A DNA stretch of 64,000 bases. Source: UBA5951 sp012269555. GTDB taxonomy: Bacteria > Pseudomonadota > Alphaproteobacteria > Puniceispirillales > Puniceispirillaceae. A program made the position numbers and the translations under genes. The notes under the pieces were generated by a model that worked only from the letters and a program-made list of their open reading frames with translations, searched no databases and was not told the DNA's origin. The stretch's first letter is position 1. Every line of letters starts with the position of its first letter. Below, one piece after another: positions 1 through 9,539 of this stretch. The stretch lies in contig JAYQTS010000010.1 in assembly GCA_038147755.1 (NCBI GenBank), forward strand, positions 29,901 to 93,900, given 5' to 3'.

Positions 1-632
1 CAGGCTGGAAAGCCAGAGAAAAAAATTAGTGATGTAGCATGAAATAGAAAAATAGCTTCATTAGTATATGAGGGCCAAGCCAGACGTAACATAGAGGGCC
101 AAATAATACGCCAGAATTTACTCCATCCAGTTATGCCATATGCCTCCGCTGCTTCTAATTCACCGAAAGGAACAGAGCGAATTGCACCGTAAAATATTTC
201 TGCTGAATATGCGGCAGTATTGAAAAAAAGTACGATTAACCCACCAAGCCAAGCTCTTGTAAGCCAGCGCGTTTCAGCAGACAATGTTATGAAACCTAAA
301 TCAAATTCAATGCCAACTTTAGGTAGAAGTACGAAAAACTCATAAGCAAAGAAAAATTGAATAAAAAGAGGAGACCCTCTAAACACAAAAATAATACTTT
401 CAGATGGTATTCTAAAAAGTGCAAGCTTATTGTTTTTACCTACAGCAAGAATTATTGAAAACCAAAAACCAAAAAAAACAGCAATTATTCCAAAATAAAT
501 ATTCCAAATTAACCCAGAGCCAATTAATACAACCTGTTCACATATCGTAATATCAGTTTTTGGCAAGATACGTTCACCAATCCCAATTGAACGCAGACCA
601 TAATCCTGTAATGTTGCCCAACAAGAGCTCAT
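1..632 (-). CDS. polar amino-acid ABC transporter permease (HisM/ArtM type), C-terminus cut by window edge
   Basis: Second membrane permease of an amino-acid importer. Translating the minus strand from the ATG at 632 gives an uninterrupted frame to the window edge, about 210 residues. It contains the RGSPLFIQFFFAYEF segment typical of this permease family (R-G-x-P near the first cytoplasmic loop) and the coupling loop GELEAAEAYGITGWSKF, followed by the usual EAIFLFHATSL segment. The ATG lies 2 bp after the stop of the preceding permease, so the two are surely co-transcribed. The last stretch of the protein is outside the window. Substrate (lysine/arginine/histidine-like) is inferred from the family only. 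Confidence 0.9.
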   Translation of the reverse strand, partial: MSSCWATLQDYGLRSIGIGERILPKTDITICEQVVLIGSGLIWNIYFGIIAVFFGFWFSIILAVGKNNKLALFRIPSESIIFVFRGSPLFIQFFFAYEFFVLLPKVGIEFDLGFITLSAETRWLTRAWLGGLIVLFFNTAAYSAEIFYGAIRSVPFGELEAAEAYGITGWSKFWRIIWPSMLRLAWPSYTNEAIFLFHATSLIFFSGFPA

Positions 633-634
633 CC

Positions 635-1516
635 TTAATATCCTTGTAGCTCTTTGCCAGCCATTGTTGCCTGACCTTTACTTAATTTTATTTGAAGCCG
701 TTTTAGCACCTTACCACTTGCCCATGTCATTAATAAATAAAACACCAATAACCCAGCAAAATAATAAACCCTCCAATCTGGGTGAGGGTAAGCATACATA
801 GAAGTTTTAGACCCACCTAGCTCTCGTGCCCAATACACTATGTCCTCAACTCCCAGCAAAAATAATAGTGGCGTTGCTTTAATTAATATCATCCATAAAT
901 TTGATAGACCAGGAATTGCATATATCCACATTTGGGGCACTAAAACACGCCAAAAAATTTGTTTTTGCGTAAATCCGAAAGCAGCACCCGTTTCTGTTTG
1001 TGTCTTGGGAACTGCTCTCATAGCCCCACTTAAAACATTACCCGCAAAAGCACCAAAAACAATTGCAAAAGCAATCAATGCTAATGTAAATGCGTAAAGC
1101 TGATGCACCCACAAATCTGCTGTTGATAAAGGTAGTTTAGCTGCCTTACAAACAACGAAATCTGTTCCCTGCCATATTGGTTCCACTACATCAAAGCATA
1201 TTATTTTATGACGAATAAATTCAAAAAACTGGTCAAGTGCTAAAGGCACAAACAAAAAGAAAACCACATCTGGTATACCTCTAACCATATTAATATAGCT
1301 CTTCGAAAATATTTGAATAAGCCAGTTAGATGAGCGCGTGCCGATTGTAGCAATAAATCCAAACAATAGAGATAGGGGAGCGGCAATTGCCAACAACATT
1401 AACACAACTAAAAATGATACGTAAAACGCAAAATGTTTAGCAGTAGTTAAATAACATATTACCCAGAAAAACTCTGTTAATGTCGATGGATCAGCACAAA
1501 CATCAAACATTGGCAA
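635..1516 (-). CDS. polar amino-acid ABC transporter permease (HisQ/ArtQ type)
   Basis: Inner-membrane permease subunit, 293 residues. Hydrophobic segments lie near residues 30-58, 80-95, 138-165, 195-222 and 250-270. The RGIPDVV motif sits at residues 79-85 and the ATPase-coupling loop, with ETGAAFG at 175-181, follows. It is the third gene of the minus-strand set ATPase, binding protein, permease, permease. It is separated from the binding-protein gene by 89 bp that contain a strong perfect hairpin, which probably lowers permease expression relative to the binding protein. A loop of about 40 residues between segments 3 and 4 (100-140) with three cysteines is longer than in E. coli HisQ. Confidence 0.9.
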   Translation of the reverse strand: MPMFDVCADPSTLTEFFWVICYLTTAKHFAFYVSFLVVLMLLAIAAPLSLLFGFIATIGTRSSNWLIQIFSKSYINMVRGIPDVVFFLFVPLALDQFFEFIRHKIICFDVVEPIWQGTDFVVCKAAKLPLSTADLWVHQLYAFTLALIAFAIVFGAFAGNVLSGAMRAVPKTQTETGAAFGFTQKQIFWRVLVPQMWIYAIPGLSNLWMILIKATPLLFLLGVEDIVYWARELGGSKTSMYAYPHPDWRVYYFAGLLVFYLLMTWASGKVLKRLQIKLSKGQATMAGKELQGY

Positions 1517-1562
1517 TCCTTTTATCTGGGAATTAGCTAATATTGACTAAAACTAATAGTTG

Positions 1563-1598
1563 GGTAAGACGTAGACCAACATAAGTCTACGTCTTACC
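1563..1598. promoter_or_regulatory. perfect 14-bp intercistronic hairpin
   Basis: Arms 1563-1576 and 1585-1598 are exact reverse complements (GGTAAGACGTAGAC), with an 8-nt loop. It lies between the stop of the binding-protein gene and the start of the first permease. On the gene (minus) strand no T-run follows, so it looks like a 3'-end stabiliser or processing barrier rather than a terminator. On the plus strand it is followed after two bases by a six-T run and could terminate antisense transcription. Confidence 0.75.
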
Positions 1599-1605
1599 TC
1601 CTTTT

Positions 1606-2337
1606 TTATTTGCAATCAGGAAAAGTTTCACTGATTTCCCATTCAGTAATTAGAGAATTCAATGAACCATCATCACACATTGAGTTGATTGCTGAATTAA
1701 ATTTTTCTTTCAAAGAAGAGTCTGATTTACGAATACCCATTCCAACGCCTCCACCAATAAAAACGCTGTCGCCCGCAAAACTTAACTCACCACCTGATTC
1801 TTCTACAAAAGGTTTTAAAAATGCGTCATCAGCAAGAACAGCATCTGCTTCACCATTTCTAACGGCGGCGATTGTTTCATCTGGTGTAGCAAATTCTACC
1901 AAGGTGGCTCCAGAATCGACTATATAACTTGCCTGTATTGTTCCAGTTTGAGCGGCTATCACACCGGATTTTAAATCAACAGACGCTCCCGATAATGTAA
2001 CGTATGTTGAAGGGTCTGGCATAGTATAAGGCCTAGTAAAATCGATTTCTTTCATACGCTCTTCTGTGATAGACATACCAGCTATTATAGTGTCGTAATT
2101 TCCCCCTTTTAAATTTGGAATAATTGAGTCCCAATCATTCTTTACCCAAGCGCAGTCTAGATTTGCTCGCTTACATAATTCGTTTCCAAGGTCAATTTCA
2201 AATCCTATAAATTGGCCATTATCATCAATGCCGTTATAAGGCATATAGGCACCTTCTGTACCCATTCGAACGGTATCTGCATAGACTGTGCTTATTGCAA
2301 AACTTGCAAAAACAGCAGCAATTAGAATTTTTTTCAT
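1606..2337 (-). CDS. periplasmic amino-acid-binding protein of ABC importer
   Basis: Solute-binding protein, 243 residues, SBP family 3 (HisJ/ArtJ/lysine-arginine-ornithine type). A signal peptide covers residues 1-20 and ends in VYA. The mature protein opens with TVRMGTEGAYMPYN and has the family signature GFEIDLGNELCKRANLDC, then AGMSITEERMKEIDFTRPY. Late cysteines (residues near 220 and 242) could form a disulphide. It sits between the ATPase and permease genes on the minus strand, 38 bp after the ATPase stop. Basic amino acids are the likely ligands from family resemblance, but the pocket residues do not allow a firm call. Confidence 0.92.
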   Translation of the reverse strand: MKKILIAAVFASFAISTVYADTVRMGTEGAYMPYNGIDDNGQFIGFEIDLGNELCKRANLDCAWVKNDWDSIIPNLKGGNYDTIIAGMSITEERMKEIDFTRPYTMPDPSTYVTLSGASVDLKSGVIAAQTGTIQASYIVDSGATLVEFATPDETIAAVRNGEADAVLADDAFLKPFVEESGGELSFAGDSVFIGGGVGMGIRKSDSSLKEKFNSAINSMCDDGSLNSLITEWEISETFPDCK

Positions 2338-2375
2338 ATTTTTTCTCCTATCTAAACATTTAAGTGCATTTCAAT

Positions 2376-3155
2376 TTAACTCGCAGCTGCACTTAAAAAC
2401 TGCTTTAGCCGGTGAGATTTGGGTTTTCCAAACAAACTGTCTGGATGACCTTCTTCTTCGACAATTCCCTGATGCAGGAAATACACTCGATCTGATAAAT
2501 CACGTGCTAGCTGCATATCATGAGTCACTAAAAGCATGGTACGCCCCTCTGATGCAAGATCTTTTATAACTTTCACCACTTCTTGTTCAAGCTCTGGGTC
2601 AAGAGCAGATGTAGGCTCGTCAAATAATAAAGCGTCAGGTTCCATTGCAAGTGCTCTTGCGATGGCCGCCCTTTGTTGTTGACCACCTGATAATTGAGCT
2701 GGCCAAGCATCTGCTTTATCTGCAATACCAACTTTTTCGAGGAGAGAATAAGCTACATCTCGCATAATATGCCTATCTTTTCTAAGAACGGTGACTGGCG
2801 CTTCAATCACATTATCCAAAATCGACAAATGAGACCATAAATTAAATGATTGGAAAACCATTGATAAATTGGTTCTAAACTTAATAATCTGCTTTTTATC
2901 AGTTAACTGCCTAGAATCTGTTTTATTAGTCCAAGATACAGCCTCCCCCTTGAAAATAATTTCACCAGCCTGCGGAATCTCTAACAAATTACAGCATCGC
3001 AATAATGTTGATTTTCCAGACCCAGAGGAACCAATAAAACTAATTACTGACCCTGCATATGCTGAAAAACTTATGTCTTTTAAAACTGGGAGTTTATCAT
3101 AATTTTTCTTGAGGTTACGTACCTCTAATATTGGGCTATTTTCAATTATATCCAA
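2376..3155 (-). CDS. amino-acid ABC transporter ATP-binding protein (HisP/GlnQ type)
   Basis: Cytoplasmic ATPase that drives the importer, 259 residues. Walker A GSSGSGKST is at residues 42-50, the Q-loop is VFQSFNLWSH, the ABC signature is LSGGQQQR, Walker B is ALLFDEPTSALDP, and the switch histidine is in LLVTHD. Full family length. It is the first gene of the importer operon, so its promoter should lie in the 267-bp divergent gap shared with trhO. Confidence 0.95.
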   Translation of the reverse strand: MDIIENSPILEVRNLKKNYDKLPVLKDISFSAYAGSVISFIGSSGSGKSTLLRCCNLLEIPQAGEIIFKGEAVSWTNKTDSRQLTDKKQIIKFRTNLSMVFQSFNLWSHLSILDNVIEAPVTVLRKDRHIMRDVAYSLLEKVGIADKADAWPAQLSGGQQQRAAIARALAMEPDALLFDEPTSALDPELEQEVVKVIKDLASEGRTMLLVTHDMQLARDLSDRVYFLHQGIVEEEGHPDSLFGKPKSHRLKQFLSAAAS

Positions 3156-3422
3156 AACAAATCTATCCTAATAAAAATTTTAACTATATATAATTTCCCT
3201 AATTAAAAGCGACCTGATTTTTTTACCATAGCGTCTTATTGTAATTTTATAAAGAAATCAAAAAACAAATATTGCTTATTTTTATTTTTAGGTATCAAAC
3301 CGCAACTATACTTGCGGATAAATTAGGTTAGATGCTATATCCATCTACACGCTTATTGGGCTCTAGATTAAATTTGAATTTCTGCTTAGCAATATTTTAA
3401 TATAACAAAAAAAGCACAGGAA
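3156..3422. promoter_or_regulatory. divergent intergenic region with two adjacent small hairpins upstream of trhO
   Basis: The gap separates the divergent importer operon and trhO and must hold both promoters; no single -35/-10 pair stands out from the AT-rich background. Two perfect inverted repeats stand side by side: CCGCAA/TTGCGG at 3300-3317 (6-nt loop) and TAGATG/CATCTA at 3329-3347 (7-nt loop). They lie 75-125 nt before the trhO start and could be leader structure or protein-binding sites. I recognise no known riboswitch. Confidence 0.35.
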
Positions 3423-4370
3423 ATGATTAAAAGATCCAAGGAAACGCCTTTTTTAATCGCAGCTCTGTATCATTTTGTTAGCCTGAATAAAATAGATGAA
3501 TGGCAAACAAAAATAAAAAATTGCTGTGATGAGCAATCTCTGTTTGGAACTATTCTTATTGCTCCAGAAGGGATAAATGGAACAATTGCAGGGAGCCATA
3601 AAGGCATAAATAATTTTGTTAACTGGCTATGTAATCAACCTCAATTTAAAGAATTGGAAATAAAATATTCCCAAAATGAAAGTTGTCCTTTTCACCGCAT
3701 GAAAGTAAGACTAAAAAAAGAAATAGTAACTATGGGGAAACCTGAAATTAACCCGTCGAAATCTAGAGGTATTTACGTAAAACCCCAAGATTGGAACAAT
3801 TTAATTTCATCTCCAGATGTGCTGGTTGTTGATACTCGTAATGATTATGAAATAGCTATTGGGCAATTTAAAGACGCTATAAACCCTAATACAACTTCGT
3901 TTCGTGATTTTCCAAATTGGGCAGACAATTTTGCCTCTCAGAGAAAAAATATTAAACCAACCAAAATTGCTATGTATTGTACTGGGGGAATTAGATGCGA
4001 AAAATCAACAGCCTATATGAAAAGGCTTGGGTTTAATGAGGTTTATCATCTGCAAGGCGGCATCCTAAAATATTTTGAAGAAGTTCCTTCTAATGAATCA
4101 CTTTGGCAAGGGGAATGTTTTGTGTTTGATGATCGGGTTAGCGTTGACCATACATTAGAAAAAGGAGCCTACACATTATGTAATGCCTGCAGACAACCTT
4201 TATCTGAGACTGACCTAGAAACAAGCAGCTATCAACCAGGAATTAGTTGCCCCAAGTGTATTTCAAAAACAAGCCCTAAACAAAAAGAGCGTTTTAAAGA
4301 GAGGCAAAAACAAGTTAAATTAGCCCAAAGACGAGGTCAGAAACATATAGGTGCTTTGATCAAAAAGTAA
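3423..4370 (+). CDS. trhO: tRNA uridine(34) hydroxylase, rhodanese family (UPF0176)
   Basis: TrhO (YceA) makes 5-hydroxyuridine at the wobble position of tRNAs with O2. The protein has 315 residues. The N-terminal part (1-100) carries LIAPEGINGTIAG, diagnostic of the family. The rhodanese domain (about 125-220) has the active-site loop YCTGGIRCEKS with the catalytic cysteine at residue 186 and a second cysteine at 192. The C-terminus has CNAC and CPKC pairs spaced like a small zinc-binding element, then a basic tail. An AGGA precedes the ATG. It stands alone on the plus strand, divergent from the amino-acid importer and convergent with rpe. Confidence 0.93.
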   Translation: MIKRSKETPFLIAALYHFVSLNKIDEWQTKIKNCCDEQSLFGTILIAPEGINGTIAGSHKGINNFVNWLCNQPQFKELEIKYSQNESCPFHRMKVRLKKEIVTMGKPEINPSKSRGIYVKPQDWNNLISSPDVLVVDTRNDYEIAIGQFKDAINPNTTSFRDFPNWADNFASQRKNIKPTKIAMYCTGGIRCEKSTAYMKRLGFNEVYHLQGGILKYFEEVPSNESLWQGECFVFDDRVSVDHTLEKGAYTLCNACRQPLSETDLETSSYQPGISCPKCISKTSPKQKERFKERQKQVKLAQRRGQKHIGALIKK

Positions 4371-4387
4371 AAAGTATAGAACTTTTT
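4369..4387. terminator. possible bidirectional terminator between trhO and rpe
   Basis: An inverted repeat AAAAAGT/ACTTTTT with a 5-nt loop begins on the trhO stop codon and lies between two convergent genes. The stem is AT-only apart from one G-C pair, so it would be weak. The T-run side of each arm suits termination in both directions. Confidence 0.35.
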
Positions 4388-4402
4388 ATTAATTATAATA
4401 TT

Positions 4403-5059
4403 TTAATTACCTCTCATTGATTTTATTCGAGACTCATAATGCTCTTCGCCTGCACCAAAAATAGCTGAACCAGCAACAAGATTATTTGCGCCAGCTGCAA
4501 CTGCTAAGGAAGCCGTTTGAGCAGTGATACCACCATCTACTTGTAATTGAATTGGCCTATCGCCAATTAGTTTTCTAGCTAGTTGTATTTTATCTACCAT
4601 TGTTGAAATAAATTTTTGACCACCAAACCCTGGATTTACTGTCATAATGAGAATTAATCCAATTTTATCTAAAACTTGTGATAGATTTTCAACACCGGTG
4701 TGAGGATTTAACGCAACTCCGGCGCAACAATCATGATCATTAATTACTGACAAAACTCTATCAAGATGATTACACGCTTCAAAATGTACCGTAATACCGT
4801 TGCATCCAGCCTGTTTCATATCTGTAATTAATAGTTCCGGGTTGCTCACCATTAGATGTGCATCAAAATAACTTGATGAGCTTTTTCGAAGGGCAGAGAT
4901 AACAGGAGCCCCAAAGCTTATATTTGGAACAAAATTACCGTCCATTACATCAAGATGAATCCAATCCGCCCCAGCTTTTTCTACTTTGTTAACTTCAGCT
5001 GAAAGATCTCCAAAATCAGCGGCTAAAATAGAAGGAGCGATTATAATACCAGAGTTCAT
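4403..5059 (-). CDS. rpe: ribulose-phosphate 3-epimerase
   Basis: Interconverts ribulose-5-phosphate and xylulose-5-phosphate in the pentose-phosphate and Calvin pathways. The 218 residues form a TIM barrel. APSILAADFGDLSAEV near the start, HLDVMDGNFVPNISFG (catalytic Asp and metal ligands), VNPGFGGQKF and QVDGGI (phosphate-binding and second catalytic Asp) are all present. The start ATG overlaps the stop of the upstream frame as ATGA, which suggests translational coupling to the helicase gene once that gene is read through its probable frameshift. Confidence 0.95.
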   Translation of the reverse strand: MNSGIIIAPSILAADFGDLSAEVNKVEKAGADWIHLDVMDGNFVPNISFGAPVISALRKSSSSYFDAHLMVSNPELLITDMKQAGCNGITVHFEACNHLDRVLSVINDHDCCAGVALNPHTGVENLSQVLDKIGLILIMTVNPGFGGQKFISTMVDKIQLARKLIGDRPIQLQVDGGITAQTASLAVAAGANNLVAGSAIFGAGEEHYESRIKSMRGN

Positions 5060-6881
5060 AATACCACCACATTCTTTGCCTTAAAATAGGGCAAGTTATC
5101 TTGGCTTGAACAACCCATAACTGTAATCCTCTCAATTATTTGCAACGCACGTTGATATTTGCGCTCTAGTTCTTCTTCCTCTAAAGCTTCAAACTGCTGT
5201 CCACACAATAATATACCATGATTAGATTGCAGTGCTCTTATTCTTTACCATGCATTAAACCATCTACTAATATAGCGTGATTAAATTCCTCCTGTTTGAC
5301 AATTTGAATTTTATTTTCGACAAGAAATTTTCGTAAAGCTGCTTCACCATCTAATGTAATTTTCCTGAATTCTGAATCAGAATTTGACGGTGGTCCATCC
5401 ACAAGTTCAAAAGCCTTGCAAAAAGCAAGGAATATAAGTTCCTGTTTTTCAGCTCCAGTCCATGCTGTGCTTCCAAGCGTGCGCCATATATTATGATTCA
5501 TTTCTTCATATACTTGTGGAATACGTTCAAAGAACAGACGATGTAACCCAATATCGTTCACAGAGCTATCCATTTTCTGCTCTTTATGTATGTCAATAGC
5601 TGAAAACGAACCACACACAGGACACCCTGAGTCCGAAAATTTGTCTTTTCTATATATGTGAGAACATCTCAGACCAGAAATTAATTTATTATCACACAGA
5701 TAATAACTTGTTTGCTCATCCACCGGCTGCTGAGCTATCCATTCAAATCTATTTTTAAATTTTAAATAAGAACCTCTATGAGACCAAAGAGTCCATTGCA
5801 ATTTTTCTACTGGCCCAAAAGTTGACCAATTAGAAGAAACATCTATTACCACACAAGTATCCTTATTAACTGCTGCACGCAACCCACGACCCACTGACTG
5901 ACCCCACAAGACCTTTGATAAAGTTGGCCGCATGTGCACAATAATATTACAATGCGGATTATCCCATCCCTCAGCTAGAACACCCACAGAAACAACAGAC
6001 TCTACTTTTCCCTCTGCATGATCTGTTAACATTTGCATCCGCTCTTTAATTGGGGTACTAGCTGTAATTAAAGAAACACTAATTCCCAATTCTTCAATCG
6101 CTTCAACAGTGGTTTCAGCAACCGTAACATCTGGACAAAACCATGCTGAAATTGGAATTGGTTTTACATTTTCCCGCTCTTCCAGATAAATAGAGCATGC
6201 ATGACTTATCATAGATGACTTAATAATTGCCGGTGCCAGTTTAGCTACTGGAAAATCACCACTACTGATATCAATATCGCCAAGGTCCAAGTCATGAATA
6301 AAATGAGGTCTGTATTGTGGTTTTACCAGAATACCCTCATCAAACAGCTTATCCATATTAGCACCATCAATAATAGCATCAAATGCTAAGCTTAACTGGT
6401 CTTTTTGGTCTGCTGTTCTTCTCTCTGGTGAGGCGGTCAGCCCCAACATATGAGCATCATCTCTTCCATTTTCTAAAAAACAATCCAAGATCCGTTTGTA
6501 CCCTGTTCCGTTTGGAGAAACACGATGTGCCTCATCTATAATAACAAGTTTTGCTTGTTCGATAGCATCATCTAATATGTCTCTAGCACGAGTACTAGTT
6601 GATAGAAGCACATCATAATCAGAGAAGGCAGCTTCCGTGTGATTAAGACCCAACTTCCTAACTCTATGCTCCTTAGCCAAAGCCTTTTCAAGCTGCTCAA
6701 GCAATACCAACCTATGACACAAAACAATGACTTTTTCACCAGAATAGAACTGTTTTATAATTTCACTAGCAAGCACCGTTTTACCAGCGCCAGTTGGAGC
6801 TTTAATAATAAACCGACGATGAGAATCTAGAATAGACTGAAAATCATCAATAATTTCTTTTTGCCAACGCCTAAGTTGCAT
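5056..6881 (-). CDS. DEAD/DEAH-box helicase, RadD-like, with probable frameshift near its C-terminus
   Basis: Superfamily 2 helicase resembling RadD. Walker A APTGAGKT is at 28-35 and DEAH at 116-119. The second helicase domain contains SVGVLAEGWDNPHC and QSVGRGLR (motifs V and VI). A C-terminal CSHIYRKDKFSDSGCPVC region probably binds zinc. The uninterrupted frame stops at 5238 (547 residues). Adding one A to the run at 5244-5246 continues it for about 60 residues (GILLCGQQFEALEEEELERK and on) to a TGA at 5056, which overlaps the rpe start. That downstream stretch has no start codon of its own, so a frameshifted C-terminus is the better reading. A four-copy heptamer repeat lies 15 bp before the start. 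Confidence 0.8.
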
Positions 6882-6896
6882 GATTAGTTTGCCTAA

Positions 6897-6924
6897 TGTT
6901 CAATGTTCAATGTTCAATGTTCAA
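6897..6924. repeat. four perfect tandem copies of TGTTCAA
   Basis: Copies at 6897-6903, 6904-6910, 6911-6917 and 6918-6924 are identical. On the minus strand the tract lies 16-43 bp upstream of the helicase ATG at 6881, in the promoter or leader. A 7-nt unit changes spacing without an in-frame option, so slippage here could alter transcription or translation initiation. Confidence 0.95.
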
Positions 6925-7021
6925 TTAAAAAATAAATTTTTACCGGCCAATTCTAAACATGTTTTTTTAAAATTGGGACAAAAAGTTTCTTTTTTATTAC
7001 ACTTAATATATATGTGGCTTT

Positions 7022-7998
7022 TTAAACGTCCGTTTTATTATAAATTGATATTAATTCTGCTAAAATTGATAAAGCTATTTCAGACGCTGCCCTTCCTCCG
7101 AGCTGTATACCCGCTGGTCCATGAAGTCTGGTTAGAGAATGCTCCGAAACACCAGCTTTTTTTAATCGGTCTAATCTTGATTTATGTGTTTTAGTGCTCC
7201 CTAAACAACCTATATAATAGGCATTTGTTTTTAAAGAATACAGCAAAGCAGGGTCATCAATCTTTGGATCATGAGTAAGTGTTACGATCGCTGTTTGCTC
7301 GTCAACACGTAATTCTGGCAGAATATCCTGCGGCCAACCCAATCTTGTTGCAACATTGGGAAACCTCTTTTCACTCAAAAAAATAGACCTTGGGTCTATA
7401 ACTGTAACATCTAAATCCATCGTAACTGAGAGCTTACTTAACACTTGGCTAATATGCCCTGCTCCAATTATAATGAGCTGATTACAAGGCCTAATTCGCA
7501 ATGTAAATTTTTGCTCTTTTTGCTCAAAAGTGCTTTTATGAACAAAATTCATTGGTAGAGCAGGTCTTTTTGTATCAATATTTAATTTTTGTAAATCTGA
7601 CAGGGTAAATATTATGTCTAATGGCTGTCTTTTATTTTCAGCTTCTGACGCTTTTTCAAAACAGATAATGGTATTCCACTATCTTTAACAGGTAATATCA
7701 AAACAGATATACTTCCACCACAAGACAACCCAACTTCCCAAGCCGTTTCGTCAGCAATACCAAAATTTTCTAGACGAGCCTTGCCATCCTCCATAGCAAC
7801 CTGACTTAAACGAATAACCTCACCTTCAACACAACCGCCAGAGACCGAACCTTCAATATGCAAATCATCTCTCACAAGCATCAGAGCACCGGGTTGTCGA
7901 GGAGCAGAACCCCAAGTTGAGATTACAATCACTAAACATGCGGAATGATTGTTTTCTATCCAACTTGATAGCAGCGGTAAAAAAGAATTTTGTCTCAT
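7022..7998 (-). CDS. xdhC: XdhC/CoxI-family molybdoenzyme maturation protein, frameshifted in assembly
   Basis: XdhC-type proteins bind molybdenum cofactor and help insert its sulfurated form into xanthine dehydrogenase-like enzymes. The N-terminal XdhC_CoxI domain (from 7998) has STWGSAPRQPGALMLV and GSVSGGCVEGEV. The C-terminal Rossmann half (from 7552) has IIIGAGHISQVLSKL, then YIGCLGSTKTHKSR and LHGPAGIQLGGR. These normally form one protein of about 325 residues. Adding one base to the T-run at 7652-7656 joins them in one frame, through PLDIIFTLSDLQKL. No molybdenum hydroxylase gene lies in the window. Confidence 0.85.
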
Positions 7999-8143
7999 TG
8001 ATTTACATTTACATTCATAAAAATCATTGGTTAAGCAAGAATGGCTAATAATAAAAAAATTAAATAGTATTTAAGTAAAAATAATCTAGCAATCATTTTT
8101 AAATAAAGTGAAGCCTAATATTTTTGAGAAAGCAAGGAAACAC

Positions 8144-9351
8144 TCATCGTAATTTTGATAAGCGAACAAACATTAAAATAACTATGGTTATCGTTGTAGT
8201 GGAGCCCCAAGAAAGAGAAATGTAAAAGAAATGCCCAGAATTTCAGATATTGCCCCTAATAGTAAAGCTCCAATTGCTCCACCACCCATTGCAATCATAG
8301 TCCATAAACTCATCACTCTACCTCTAAATTCATCGGTAAGCTGAAGTTGGGCTGCAGATTGCATAGTAGTTGCAAAAAACGTTGTTGCAAATCCGAGTAA
8401 TGCAACAAGGCAGGCAGTAATCAAAATATCACGCGATAATCCTATGAGAATAATAGTAATTGGCACAATTATTGAGGATAATACGCCAAAAGTGCCGACC
8501 ACACCCGCTTGCTGTGGTTTTCCAGCAGCCTTTGCAAAAGATGCTAATATTGCCCCAGCACCAGCACTCGCAGTCAAAAACCCTAATTCATTTGGACCAG
8601 TTTTAAATACCCCTTGAGCAATAATGGGAAGCGTTTCTAGCAAACCACGACCAATCATTGTTACACATATCGTTAAACTAAAAATATATAATATAAACGG
8701 ATCCTTTCTCGTGTAGGAAAACCCTTCAATTAGTGCCTTAAGAAAGTTTTGTTTGTTCTTTTCAATAAAATCTCTAGGTCTAATAGCAATCTTGCGAACC
8801 AAAAAAATCATCGGTAAAAAACCAATACTTGTTACCCACAATGTCTCTGTTGGTCCAACTAAAGCTAACAGAACACCGCCTATGGCTGGTCCAACAAGTC
8901 TGGATATATTAAAGTTAAGGACTGTTATTGTAATGATTGAGGAAAGCTGTTCTTTGGTTCCTAGTCGTGCAGCAAACGCCATTCTGAACGGATGATTGGC
9001 GGATGCGGTAATACCAATGGCTGTTGCAAATAGCCCGACCGTAAACTCATTTATACCAGTTAGATAAGCTGACAAAATAAAAGTAACGGAAATTACTAGC
9101 ATCGCAATATAATTACCAAAAACAGCCTTTCTGATCTCAATACGGTCCGCTAAAACACCAAAAAAAGGGCCAGTTATCATCGTTGGCGCAAAGCTTAAAA
9201 AAGCTGTAAAGCCTACAAATGCGGGTGAACTAGATACATCCCATGCAAGCCAAGCTACTACCAGTCTTTGCACCCACATGCCATGCAGTGCTATGGAAAC
9301 ACATGCTAAATAATGTCGGAATGGCTTTGATTGAAATGCCGATAAATTCAT
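8144..9351 (-). CDS. major facilitator superfamily exporter (EntS-like), last helix frameshifted
   Basis: Twelve-helix inner-membrane transporter. The N-terminal half carries the family pattern WLAWDVSSSPAFVGF and GPFFGVLADRIEIRK (loop 2-3 motif), and LRPxxxG-like features recur in the second half. It resembles the EntS-like MFS_3 group, which contains siderophore and drug exporters; the substrate is unknown. The continuous frame ends at 8188 (387 residues) inside the last helix. Adding one base to the C-run at 8205-8208 gives TTTITIVILMFVRLSKLR and a stop at 8144, a normal ending for the last helix. Divergent from a glycosyltransferase gene. Confidence 0.82.
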
Positions 9352-9539
9352 TCAAGTCCTCATTTAAAAACAGTTTTAAGTTGCCAAGTACTATCCTGTA
9401 GGAGTCAAATTAAACTAAAGTTTAAAAAGTGATTAAAAACGACTAAACAAGAAAAACGGGTATCAATCTTGCTATTAAACCAGCCAAGGATTATCCCTTA
9501 TAAAAGATTCGCTTTTGAATTTTAAATTTGGAGTAATTT

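Noticed and set aside
6897..6924. Heptamer repeats as a remnant CRISPR or IS end
   Set aside because: No spacers, no inverted terminal repeats and a unit of only 7 nt.
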